64,000 nt of DNA from an uncultured Archangium sp. (GTDB lineage Bacteria > Myxococcota > Myxococcia > Myxococcales > Myxococcaceae): positions 1 to 64,000 of the forward strand of contig CAIVGN010000187.1 in NCBI GenBank assembly GCA_903905455.1. The letters run 5' to 3'. The notes beneath the pieces were generated by a model that worked only from the letters and a program-made list of their open reading frames with translations, had not been told where the DNA came from and ran no database searches. The translations under genes were made by a program, and so were the position numbers. Positions 43,807-52,134 of this stretch are shown here, in pieces. Numbering within the stretch: the first letter of the stretch is position 1; every line of letters starts with the position of its first letter.

Positions 43807-44694
43807 TCACCGAGGGGTGCGGAGCGAGACGAGGTCGGGAGTCACGGCCGAGAAGCCCAGCGCCACCGAGGGCACGCCCTGGAGGTAGCGCTCGTGGGTG
43901 TAGAGGAGCACCGCGAGCTGCACCGAGACGTCGCGCATCGCCCCCCAGGTGGGTGCGCGCAGCGTCGCGGCGGGGCCCACGCGGTTGAGGAGCGCCTCGG
44001 TGCCGGCGCTCCACGCGAACTCGTCGGCGGCGCCCACCAACAGCTCGGGGCGCCGGCCTTCCGCGTCCAGCACCGCGTAGAGCACCGCGCCGCCGCCGGT
44101 CACGGTGGTGTCGGCGCGCGCCTGGGGCACGCCATACAGCTCGTTGACCCAGAAGGCCCCGGGGTCGTTCATCAACCACCGCTCGAGGCGCGCCCCGCCC
44201 ACCAGGACGAGTGGTCCCACCCGGCCCTGCAGCTGCGCCTCGAGCCACAGGCGGTGCCCGGTCGCGGCCCGGCCCGGCGGCTCGTCGGCGAGGCCCATGG
44301 GGTGGTAGTCGCAGGCCGGGTCGCTGGCGCTGCGCGCCGAGGCGTGGGTGCATGCGGTCGGAGCGCGCAGGCTCCCCAGGGCGCCGAAGTAGCCCACGAA
44401 GTGGTACCCGCCCGAGAGCCTGAGGAACGACGTCGGCTGGAAGTCGACCTGGGCGCCCACGTGGCCGAACACCGGCGCGGCCTGGCCCGACACCGCGAGG
44501 CTCACGAAGTTGTCCGCGAGGCCCTCCGCGTCCGACGCGTACAGTCGGTGTTTCGCGCGCAGCTTCAGATCGGCCAGCACCCCGAGGCGCTGCAGCGTGA
44601 AGGCCACCTGCCCTTCCCCAGCCACGTCCCACGAAGGCCGCGGCGCCTCAGAAGGGGCCGCGCTCAACGCCAGAAGGATGAGGGAGAACCACAC
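43807..44694 (-). CDS. Exported outer-membrane barrel-like protein
   Basis: About 295 aa from GTG 44694, which leaves a signal peptide (WFSLILLALSAAPSEA); the longer frame to 44856 has no signal peptide and would overlap an operator-like site. The body alternates short amphipathic strands (GEGQVAFTLQRLGVLADLKL, FLRLSGGYHFVGYFGALG, LWLEAQLQGRVGPLVLVGGARL, VQLAVLLYTHERYLQG, VALGFSAVTPDLVSL). This fits a 12- to 14-strand outer-membrane barrel. Two Cys residues are in a loop (TACTHASARSASDPACDY). There is no recognisable enzyme motif. It is divergent from the PHB depolymerase gene. Confidence 0.7.
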   Translation of the reverse strand: MWFSLILLALSAAPSEAPRPSWDVAGEGQVAFTLQRLGVLADLKLRAKHRLYASDAEGLADNFVSLAVSGQAAPVFGHVGAQVDFQPTSFLRLSGGYHFVGYFGALGSLRAPTACTHASARSASDPACDYHPMGLADEPPGRAATGHRLWLEAQLQGRVGPLVLVGGARLERWLMNDPGAFWVNELYGVPQARADTTVTGGGAVLYAVLDAEGRRPELLVGAADEFAWSAGTEALLNRVGPAATLRAPTWGAMRDVSVQLAVLLYTHERYLQGVPSVALGFSAVTPDLVSLRTPR

Positions 44695-44839
44695 GTTCCG
44701 ACACGTTACCGTGCGACTGAATGGGCCGGGAGACACCCGCGAAAGCGCCGTGAACCCAGGTGGTTGCGCCGACCCCGAAGGTGCCCCGGGGCGCCTGGTC
44801 CCGGCGCCACGGCAGCGCCCTCCGCCGCCCCGTTCGCAT

Positions 44840-44856
44840 ATTGTGCAGAGCACCAT
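44840..44856. promoter_or_regulatory. Palindromic operator-like site ATTGTGC-AGA-GCACCAT
   Basis: A near-perfect inverted repeat (one mismatch) lies 59 bases before the PHB depolymerase ATG. It matches the TGC-rich sites before the dehydrogenase gene and the GTGC-N3-GCAC palindrome near isocitrate lyase. I recall similar TGC-rich palindromes for the PHB-sensing repressor PhaR, which would fit the gene it precedes. Confidence 0.55.
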
Positions 44857-44895
44857 TTCGCGTCATAGACGCCTTGTTTCACTCACCAAACACCG

Positions 44896-44910
44896 TAGTG
44901 CGCCGCACAA
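44896..44910. promoter_or_regulatory. Second GTGC-type palindrome before the PHB depolymerase gene
   Basis: TAGTGC-GCC-GCACAA has the same 3-base spacer and one arm mismatch, and ends five bases before the ATG at 44916. A repressor bound here would cover the ribosome binding site. Confidence 0.45.
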
Positions 44911-44915
44911 ACACC

Positions 44916-46163
44916 ATGCTCTATCAACTTCGCGAGATGCAGCGCTCCTGGCTCCAGCCGATGTCCCTGTCGGCCGAAGCCGTTTCCCGTCTCTACGCCA
45001 ACCCCTACAACCCGCTGTCCTTCGCGCCGTTCGCCAAGACGGTGTCCGCGGGCCTCGAGCTGATGCACCGCCTGGGCAAGGACTACGCGAAGCCCGGCTT
45101 CGACCTCACCTCGACCACCATCGAGGGGCACGAGGTGCCGGTGGTGGAGCGCGTGGTGCTCACCAAGCCCTTCTGCCAGCTGCGCAAGTTCGAGCGCGTG
45201 CTCCCGGCGGCCCTGGCGAACCGCCCGCAGGACCCGGCGATCCTCCTCTTCGCGCCGCTGTCCGGCCACTACGCGACGCTCCTGCGCGACACCGTGCGCG
45301 CCATGCTGCCCGACCACGACGTCTACGTGACCGACTGGACCGACGCGCGCCTGGTGCCCACCTCGGCCGGCCGCTTCGGCTTCGACGAGTACGTCGCCTA
45401 TTCCATCGAGTTCATGCGCTACCTCGGTCCCGAGGCGAACGTGGTCGCGGTGTGCCAGCCCACGGTGCCGGTGCTCGCGGCCATCTCCATCATGTCCACC
45501 ATCGGCGACGCGAAGGTCCCGCGCACCATGACCATGATGGGCGGCCCCATCGACCCGCGGCAGAGCCCCACCCAGGTCAACAAGCTGGCCGTGGAGAAGG
45601 ACTTCTCGTGGTTCGAGAACAACCTCCTGGCCACCGTGCCGTCCACGTACCCCGGCGCCGGCCGGCGGGTGTACCCGGGCTTCCTGCAGCACCTGGCCTT
45701 CGTGTCGATGAACCCCGAGCGCCACGCCGAGTCGCACTGGGAGTACTTCCTGTCGCTGGTCAAGGGCGACCAGGGCAGCGCCGAGTCGCACCGCCAGTTC
45801 TACGACGAGTACAACGCGGTGCTCGACATGGACGCGGACTTCTACCTCGAGACCGTGCGCATGGTGTTCCAGGAGCACTCGTTGCCGCGCGGCGAGATGA
45901 AGGTGAAGTTCGAGGGCCAGGAGTACCGCGTGGCGCCCGAGGACATCACCGGCCCCGCGCTGCTCACCATCGAAGGCGAGTTCGACGACATCGCGGGCCG
46001 GGGCCAGTCGAGCGCCGCGCTGGCGCTGTGCAGCGGCATCCCCGACGCACGCAAGCGCGAGTACCTCGCGGAGGGCGCGGGCCACTACGGCATCTTCAGC
46101 GGCCACCGCTGGCGCGAGACCGTGTACCCCCAGCTCCGCGAGTTCATCCGCGCAGCGAAGTGA
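44916..46163 (+). CDS. phaZ: Intracellular polyhydroxybutyrate depolymerase
   Basis: A 415-aa alpha/beta hydrolase of the intracellular PhaZ type. The N-terminus LYQLREMQRSWLQPMSL and SRLYANPYNPLSF are characteristic. The nucleophile is a Cys (Cys180 in VAVCQPTVPV) instead of Ser, as known for this family; Asp in GEFDDIAGRG and His in AEGAGHYGIFSG complete the triad. It attacks native PHB granules in the cytoplasm to release 3-hydroxybutyrate oligomers. The start at ATG 44916 follows two palindromic operator-like sites. With the dehydrogenase, CoA-transferase, thiolase and isocitrate lyase in the window it forms a plausible PHB mobilisation route. No PhaC or PhaA is in view. Confidence 0.9.
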   Translation: MLYQLREMQRSWLQPMSLSAEAVSRLYANPYNPLSFAPFAKTVSAGLELMHRLGKDYAKPGFDLTSTTIEGHEVPVVERVVLTKPFCQLRKFERVLPAALANRPQDPAILLFAPLSGHYATLLRDTVRAMLPDHDVYVTDWTDARLVPTSAGRFGFDEYVAYSIEFMRYLGPEANVVAVCQPTVPVLAAISIMSTIGDAKVPRTMTMMGGPIDPRQSPTQVNKLAVEKDFSWFENNLLATVPSTYPGAGRRVYPGFLQHLAFVSMNPERHAESHWEYFLSLVKGDQGSAESHRQFYDEYNAVLDMDADFYLETVRMVFQEHSLPRGEMKVKFEGQEYRVAPEDITGPALLTIEGEFDDIAGRGQSSAALALCSGIPDARKREYLAEGAGHYGIFSGHRWRETVYPQLREFIRAAK

Positions 46164-46212
46164 GCCCCCCGGGGCCGGCTTGTAGTACGGCCAGACGTCA
46201 GGAGCCTTCCTG

Positions 46213-47070
46213 ATGACCCGTACACTCGCCGGCCTCGTGGTCCTGCTGTTCGCCTTGGGTTGTGACAACCCGAAGGTCTCGCGCATCAAGCACGTCGACC
46301 CGACGCCCAACGCGCCGGGCATCGACGAGTTCGCGGCCGACCCCGACCAGGAGTTCAAGTCGGCTCGCTTCTCGCCCGACGGGCAGCGCATCGCCTTTCA
46401 CGCGTTGATGGGCGGCACCCGCGACGTGGTGGGGGTGATGAACCTGGACGGCACGGGCCTGGCGGAGCTCACCGAGTCGAAGAGCGCGCTGACCTCGGTG
46501 GCCTGGTCGCCCGACGGCAAGTTCCTGTATTTCACCTCGCCCACCGGCATCGAGACCATCGACGTCAACGGCGGCACGCCCACCCACGTCACCGACGCGG
46601 TCGACGCCACGGAGATCGACGTCTCGGCCAACGGCGCGGCGCTCATCTGGGTGAAGAACGGCCCCGACACGCTGCAGAGCCTGTACCGCAACAAGCCCGG
46701 CGCGGTCGCGGTGGAAGAGGCGCACCAGGGGCGCTACCCGCGCTTCGACGAGAACAAGGCGGTGCCGGGCTTCGTGTACGTGGGCCGCGTGGGCACCACG
46801 CACCCGCTGCAGCGCGACATCCTCGGCACCGGCGGCGGCTCGGGCTTCGTGACCATGGACCTGGGGGCCTTCCCCTCGGTCTCGGTGCTCGGCGCGAACC
46901 AGTACGTCATCACCAGCGCCGCGGGCATCGAGCGCGTCACCCAGCAGGGCGCACGCTCGCCCATCAGCGACGAGAAGGCCGCGATGAACGTCGACGCCTC
47001 GCTCGACGGGCTCCACGTGGTCTACGTGGTCAGCGGCAAGAGCTCGCTCTTCGTCGCCTCGGGGTTCTGA
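46213..47070 (+). CDS. Lipoprotein with TolB/PD40-like beta-propeller
   Basis: A 285-aa lipoprotein; MTRTLAGLVVLLFALGC ends in a lipobox at Cys17. The mature protein has at least three WD40-like PD40 blades with the classic pattern (SARFSPDGQRIAFHALMGG, VAWSPDGKFLYFTSPTG, IDVSANGAALIWVKNG), and later degenerate blades. Such TolB-like propellers bind peptides or other periplasmic partners. It starts behind CAGGAG with good spacing and is followed after 16 bases by a histidine kinase gene, so it may be a periplasmic input for that kinase. Confidence 0.85.
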   Translation: MTRTLAGLVVLLFALGCDNPKVSRIKHVDPTPNAPGIDEFAADPDQEFKSARFSPDGQRIAFHALMGGTRDVVGVMNLDGTGLAELTESKSALTSVAWSPDGKFLYFTSPTGIETIDVNGGTPTHVTDAVDATEIDVSANGAALIWVKNGPDTLQSLYRNKPGAVAVEEAHQGRYPRFDENKAVPGFVYVGRVGTTHPLQRDILGTGGGSGFVTMDLGAFPSVSVLGANQYVITSAAGIERVTQQGARSPISDEKAAMNVDASLDGLHVVYVVSGKSSLFVASGF

Positions 47071-47086
47071 AAGAGGGCCACGCGAC

Positions 47087-48604
47087 ATGACGACCTGGGC
47101 CGCGGTGCACTTGTTGGCAGCGGCCTCGGGGCTGGTGGTCGTCGTGCTCGCCTTGAGCCGCGGCCAGGGCAGCCCGCTGCGTCGCCCGCTGGCGATGCTC
47201 GCCGCCGACCAGTTCACCTTCAACGCCGCCGCCCTGGGCTCGGAGCTGACGAAGCTCGACACCTACCAGCTGCTCGGCGCGGTGGCCTCGCCGCTCTTCC
47301 CCCCGCTGGCGCTGCACTTCGTGCTCACCTTCCTCGGGCGGCGCAAGCAGCTGCGCTGGCTGTTGTGGGGCACCTACGCGGTGTTCGTGGCCCAGGCCCT
47401 GCTCGCGGCCAGCGAGGTGGTCGCGCCCGGCGCGCTGGTGCCCGGGGGCCTTCAGACCTTCGCCATGCTGCTGCTGCTGAGCAGCCTGCCGGTGGCCGCC
47501 GTGGCGCTGGTGCTGGTGCTGGCGCACCTGCGCCGCGCGGGCTCGCAGGTCGAGCGCCTGCGCACCCGGGTGCTGCTGCTGGCCCTGGTGAGCGTGGTGG
47601 CGTTGTTGATCACCGACCCGCTCGCGGACCTGGGCGTGCCCGCGCCGCGCCTGGGCACGCTGGGCAGCCTCTGCTTCAACCTCATGCTCACCCAGCTCAC
47701 CCTGGGCCTGGGCTTGTTCCGCACCGAGCGCCCCGGCCGGGCCGCGCTGGGCCAGGCGGTGGTCCTGGGCCTGTTCTTCGCGGTGAGCACCCTGGTGGTG
47801 TTCAACAGTTTCAACGCCCGGGCCACGGTGCTCATCACCGCGCTGACGGCCTCGTCGCTGACCCTCGCGGTGCTGGGCTGGCTGTTCATCACCTCCAGCA
47901 ACGAGGCGCGCGCGGGGCTGCAGCGCTTCGCGTCGCTGGGGCGCTTCTCGGCGCAGATGGCGCACGACCTCAAGAACCCGCTCGCCGCGGCCAAGGGCGC
48001 CGCCGAGTACCTCGCCGAAGAAATGCGCCGCGCCGGCGGGGGCCCCAACCACGAGTTCGCGCAGCTGGTCGTCACCCAGCTCGACCGCCTCCACACCGTC
48101 ATCGATCGCTACCAGCGGCTCTCGAAGCTCGAGCCCCAGCTCGCGCCGCTCGACGCCAACGCGCTGGTGACCCGGGTGCTGTCGCTGCAGCGCTTCGCCA
48201 CCGACGCGGTGGTCACCATCGACCCGCAGCTCGCGGACCCGGCCCCGGTGTTCCAGGGCGACGTCGACCTGCTCGCCTCGGCGCTCGAGAACCTGGTGAA
48301 GAACGCGCTGGAGGCGATGCCGAAGGGCGGCACCCTCACCGTCCGCACCGCGCTCACCACCGAGGAGGATCACCCCCGGCTGACGCTCGCGGTCACCGAC
48401 ACCGGCACCGGCCTCGACGCGCGCGCCCGCGAGCAGGCCTTCGAGCTCTTCTTCACCACCAAGACCACCGGCAGCGGGCTGGGCCTGGCCTTCGTGCGCC
48501 AGGTGGCCCGGGCCCACGGCGGCGACGCCACGCTCGTCAGCCGCGAGGGCGTGGGCACCACGGTGACCCTGGTGCTGCCGCTGGCCCCGCCCGGCGAGGC
48601 GTGA
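47087..48604 (+). CDS. Membrane sensor histidine kinase (7TM type)
   Basis: A 505-aa kinase. About seven hydrophobic helices fill residues 1-270, with short loops, as in the 7TM-input kinases that sense through the membrane itself. The cytoplasmic part has an H-box MAHDLKNPL (His293), a dimerisation helix, an N-box LENLVKNALEAMPKGG, the G1 box DTGTGL and the G2 region TTKTTGSGLGLAFV followed by HGGDATL. No receiver is attached. It starts 16 bases after the beta-propeller lipoprotein, behind AGAGGG, which suggests a sensor and its periplasmic partner. Its own regulator is not in the window. Confidence 0.93.
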   Translation: MTTWAAVHLLAAASGLVVVVLALSRGQGSPLRRPLAMLAADQFTFNAAALGSELTKLDTYQLLGAVASPLFPPLALHFVLTFLGRRKQLRWLLWGTYAVFVAQALLAASEVVAPGALVPGGLQTFAMLLLLSSLPVAAVALVLVLAHLRRAGSQVERLRTRVLLLALVSVVALLITDPLADLGVPAPRLGTLGSLCFNLMLTQLTLGLGLFRTERPGRAALGQAVVLGLFFAVSTLVVFNSFNARATVLITALTASSLTLAVLGWLFITSSNEARAGLQRFASLGRFSAQMAHDLKNPLAAAKGAAEYLAEEMRRAGGGPNHEFAQLVVTQLDRLHTVIDRYQRLSKLEPQLAPLDANALVTRVLSLQRFATDAVVTIDPQLADPAPVFQGDVDLLASALENLVKNALEAMPKGGTLTVRTALTTEEDHPRLTLAVTDTGTGLDARAREQAFELFFTTKTTGSGLGLAFVRQVARAHGGDATLVSREGVGTTVTLVLPLAPPGEA

Positions 48605-48607
48605 CGC

Positions 48608-49465
48608 TCAGGGGCAGGTGTCGACGAGCGCCAGGTTGCAGCAATAGGCCTTGTCCGTGACGGAGCAGCTGGTGCCGTCCTGGAAGCCGACCATCACCTG
48701 GCCCGCGGGGCAGGTGATGCTCCCGCCGCAACCGAACCCGCCCGTCCAGGCGCAGTTCGTCGTCGTCAGGCACAGGCCCCCGGCGCCCGAGAGCCCGTTC
48801 TGGGTGCGCAGCCTGCCGCTCACCGTCACGTCGTCGTACATCTTGATCTGGCGAAGGGTGCCGCCGGCCGAGTTGTTCCCGGTGAGCATCAGCGCCTTGA
48901 AGGCGTTGTTGTCGTTCACGATGCCCGCGCCGCCGGTCAGGCCGGTCGCAGACCAGTTGCTGTACGCGGGCGCGAAGGACTTGCCGACGAGGGCCCCGGT
49001 GGCGCTCACCCCGCCGTCGACCTGGACCCCGCTGCTGGTGAGGCTCCCGGGGGTGACGATGTCGCGCGAGGCGGAGAACGAACCGGTCTTGGCGATGATC
49101 GCGTCGGCCACGCCCTGGAAGTTGGCGTTCACGTCGGTCGCGATGGCGGGGGCGTTGGGGCAGAAGGTCTTGAGCGGCGCGGGCAGGCTCTGCGAGCACA
49201 CCACCTGCGCCCAGGCCGGCCGGCTGGCCCAGACGCTGCCCCCGGCCACCAGGGCCACGACCACGGACAGCAGCGCCCTGCGGGTGGAGACCTGCCGAGC
49301 CTGGTGCGCCCGGTGTGTCTCCTCCTTCGCCAACTGCTGGCTCAGGGACAGCACGTCCATCCACTGCTGCAGTTGGGTCTCGGTGATCTGCAGCCGGGCC
49401 GCGGCGTCGGCGGGGGTCATGGTGCCGGTGGCGACGGCGCGGAGCGTTTCGGTGCGTGCGTTCAT
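48608..49465 (-). CDS. HTH-transmembrane-exported protein
   Basis: A 285-aa protein from ATG 49465. Residues 17-38 (TPADAAARLQITETQLQQW) form a helix-turn-helix of the transposase/phage-repressor type. A charged helix follows, then one membrane helix (about 64-80, LLSVVVALVAGGSVWA) and an exported region of about 200 residues. The exported part begins with CPNAPAIATDVNANFQGVAD, a tail-fibre-like phrase common in Myxococcota surface proteins, and ends with Cys-rich GCGGSITCPAGQVMVG and SVTDKAYCC. DNA-binding inside and a surface module outside suggest a one-component signal or anti-sigma-like device. It is the last gene of the minus-strand series and converges with the kinase. Confidence 0.65.
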   Translation of the reverse strand: MNARTETLRAVATGTMTPADAAARLQITETQLQQWMDVLSLSQQLAKEETHRAHQARQVSTRRALLSVVVALVAGGSVWASRPAWAQVVCSQSLPAPLKTFCPNAPAIATDVNANFQGVADAIIAKTGSFSASRDIVTPGSLTSSGVQVDGGVSATGALVGKSFAPAYSNWSATGLTGGAGIVNDNNAFKALMLTGNNSAGGTLRQIKMYDDVTVSGRLRTQNGLSGAGGLCLTTTNCAWTGGFGCGGSITCPAGQVMVGFQDGTSCSVTDKAYCCNLALVDTCP

Positions 49466-49526
49466 GCGGTGAGGGTCCTTGCTGGAGAAGCGCCCGACCC
49501 GAGAACGGGTCGAGGCAGCGGCGCGA

Positions 49527-52112
49527 TCAGCGCAGGAAGCCGTTGAGGGTGTCGGCGGCGTTGACCCCGTACCGAAGCGTCGCGCGGTCCACCACGCCAC
49601 CATCGGACACGGGGGCCCAGAGGAAGTTGGGCTGCTTGCCGTAGCAGCTGTAGCGCCCGAAGGCCGAGTCGGAGTCGGCCTTGATCATCGAGTACTCCGG
49701 GTACGGACACACGTACGAGAGGAACGCCGGGTCGATGGGGGCGACCGCCACGGTCTCGGTGTCCTCGGTGACGCAGCCGCCGCGGTAGGTGGTGATGGTG
49801 TACCCGGAAGTGGTGACGCCGTAGGGCCGGTAGCCCACCGCGGCGAAGCCCACCTCGCCCACGATGGGCACCTTGGTGAGGCACTGCACCACCGGCTGCT
49901 GGGTCTGGGTGCCCACGCCCTGCGCCTTGGTGCAGGCCGGGTCTCCGGGCGTCGTGCAGGGCCGGGCGTTGCAGCGGTTGAACGCCAGCTTGTCGTTGGT
50001 GCCGGTGCTGGTGGTGGCGAAGTCGGCGGGCAGGTGCTCGAAGGGCGACGAGGGCGTGGCGGTGACGCTGACGCACTTGAACTGGCTGTGGTGGCCCATG
50101 CCGCGCCACACCATGTCGTTGGGCTTCGCCGCGCCCAGGGCGCAGAGCCCGTAGTTGCGCACCAGCGCCTGGGTCTTGGGGTCGGTGGGCGAGGTCACCG
50201 TGGGGTGGGCCGGCGGCACCGAGGCGCAGCTGCCGGCCGTCGCCGGACACGTCCACTGCGCGAAGTCGAAGCCCGGCGCGGGCGTCGCCTGGTTGTAGGT
50301 GTTGTCACGCCGGCGCGCGCAGTTCCGCCAGTAGGTGGCCGGCACGGCGGGGGCGTACCCATCGGTGGGCAGGGCCGGGTCGAGCTGGCCGAAGTCGTAG
50401 CGCAGGGGGAAGGTGGTGTCGCAGCGCGAGCGCTCGCGGATCACCAGCGTGCCCAGGCCCGTGCCCGAGGCCTCGTAGAAGCCGCTGTAGAGCTCGGTGA
50501 AGTAGGCGAAGGAGTTGAGACGGGCGCGGTCGTCGGGGCCCACCACCGCCGGCTGGAGCTGGGCAATGTCGTCGACGCCGTTGTCGTCGTAGTCGGCCGC
50601 GAGCGACACGCAGGCCTTGGTCAGCGAGTTGAGCTCGTTGGCCGCCAGCAGGCGCCCGTTGGTGCCGTAGGCCGGCGCCCGGGTCAGGGCGCCCGGGTTA
50701 CCCGGCACGTCGTTGCGCTGGGTCTCGAGCAGGCGCATGGCCACCGTGCCGGTGCACACCGCGGCGGTGGGGTTGAGCAGCAGGCCCTGGGTGCAGGAGC
50801 GCACGTCGGCCCCGATGCCGTACTCGTCCTCGAGCCGCACGCGATCCACCTTGAGCACCGCGCAGCGCGAGTTGGCCAGCAGCGCCTGGTCGGAGCGCAC
50901 CACCTGGTCGTCGGCCTCTTCGCGCACCCAGCCGTCGTGGTCGGCGTCGCAGGTCGTCGCCTGGCCCGACATGCCCGGGGGCAGGAAGTAGCCGGTCAGC
51001 GTCTCGCACAGGCAGGTGCCCGCGGTGGTGCGGATGGGCCAGATGCGCCCGGAGAAACCCTCACCCAGGCAGCTGCGGTTGCAGGCCTGGCAGGCGCCGA
51101 CGCCGGCGTCGATGAACGACTCCCGCGCCTGGCCCGGAGCGCAGGGCAGCGCCTGGCAGGTGGGCACGCCGCTGCTGGGGTCGCAGTACTCGGTCGCCGC
51201 GCAGGTGACGGCGCCGCACAGCGGCACGGGGATGCAGGTGCCGGCGCCCCCGTCGGTGGACAGCTCCGTGAAGCCCGGGAGGCAGGTGGAGCAATAGGCG
51301 GTGATGCCGGCCTGGGTGCACGCGCGGTGCTGGCCGCCGCAGGAGTCGGCGAAGCCGCCGTCGGCCACGCAGCTGGGCTCCATGGCGCAGCCGGCAGAGG
51401 CGCAGGCCACGCAGCTCGAGCTCCGCGGGTCCCACTTGAACTCCGCCTCGCAGCTGGCCGCGACGCAGACGGCGTCGGCCGAGGCCGACTCGGTGCACGT
51501 CTGGTGCGCCGTGCAGGCGCCGCTGGCGACCAGGCTGGCGCAGGTGGTGGGCACGCGGCAGGTCGTCGACGGCCCGTCGCAGGTGAGGCCCGGCCCACAG
51601 GCGTTGCCGCCGCCGCAGGGGCACCCGGCCACGTCGGCGCTGCAGGCGCGGCACAGGCTCATGCCGTCGCAGTAGGTGAGGCCGTCGCACTTCGGGTCAC
51701 CGCCGCGGCAGGGGCAGTCCACCGCGCCGGCCGTGCAGGTGTCGGCGGCGCAGGTGCCGGCGGTGCAGGTCAGGCCGGTTCCGCAGGTTCCGGAGGGGCC
51801 GCAGGCGCAGCCCGCCTGGCCGGCCGGGCACGTGGCGCAGAGGCTGCCACTGCAGGTCAGGCCGGTGTTGCAGGTGCCGTTGTTGCGACACACGCAGCCC
51901 AGGCTGCCGCGGCTGCAGTCCACGCAGGTGCCGCCCAGGCACTCGCCGGTGGAACACGCGCCGGCGGCGCACGCGCACCCGAGCTGGCCCTGGCAGTCGG
52001 TCGAGGCGTCTTCACCGCCCGCACCGCCGTCTTCACCGGCAACGGGCGTGGGACAGCCGGTGGTGAGCAGCAACGACAGGAGCAGCAGGGGTCCGACGGA
52101 GAGCGCGCGCAT
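49527..52112 (-). CDS. Cysteine-rich lipoprotein of the Tc-toxin-like locus
   Basis: An 861-aa protein. The signal peptide MRALSVGPLLLLSLLLTTGC ends in a lipobox at Cys20. Residues about 35-185 hold five to six copies of a module with spacing C-x-x-G-x-x-G-C-x-C ... C-x-x-G-L-x-C-x-x-G-x-C (for example CSRGSLGCVCRNNGTC). The middle, to about residue 360, is less regular but still Cys-rich. The C-terminal half (about 380-861) is not repetitive and contains DYDDNGVDDIAQ and single Cys residues, with no catalytic motif I recognise. The same module is on the 152-aa and 1899-aa lipoproteins beside it, so the three may assemble together on the outer surface. It starts 23 bases after the TcA-like gene. 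Confidence 0.75.
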   Translation of the reverse strand: MRALSVGPLLLLSLLLTTGCPTPVAGEDGGAGGEDASTDCQGQLGCACAAGACSTGECLGGTCVDCSRGSLGCVCRNNGTCNTGLTCSGSLCATCPAGQAGCACGPSGTCGTGLTCTAGTCAADTCTAGAVDCPCRGGDPKCDGLTYCDGMSLCRACSADVAGCPCGGGNACGPGLTCDGPSTTCRVPTTCASLVASGACTAHQTCTESASADAVCVAASCEAEFKWDPRSSSCVACASAGCAMEPSCVADGGFADSCGGQHRACTQAGITAYCSTCLPGFTELSTDGGAGTCIPVPLCGAVTCAATEYCDPSSGVPTCQALPCAPGQARESFIDAGVGACQACNRSCLGEGFSGRIWPIRTTAGTCLCETLTGYFLPPGMSGQATTCDADHDGWVREEADDQVVRSDQALLANSRCAVLKVDRVRLEDEYGIGADVRSCTQGLLLNPTAAVCTGTVAMRLLETQRNDVPGNPGALTRAPAYGTNGRLLAANELNSLTKACVSLAADYDDNGVDDIAQLQPAVVGPDDRARLNSFAYFTELYSGFYEASGTGLGTLVIRERSRCDTTFPLRYDFGQLDPALPTDGYAPAVPATYWRNCARRRDNTYNQATPAPGFDFAQWTCPATAGSCASVPPAHPTVTSPTDPKTQALVRNYGLCALGAAKPNDMVWRGMGHHSQFKCVSVTATPSSPFEHLPADFATTSTGTNDKLAFNRCNARPCTTPGDPACTKAQGVGTQTQQPVVQCLTKVPIVGEVGFAAVGYRPYGVTTSGYTITTYRGGCVTEDTETVAVAPIDPAFLSYVCPYPEYSMIKADSDSAFGRYSCYGKQPNFLWAPVSDGGVVDRATLRYGVNAADTLNGFLR

Positions 52113-52134
52113 GAGGTGGGTTCCGGGGGGCCGG

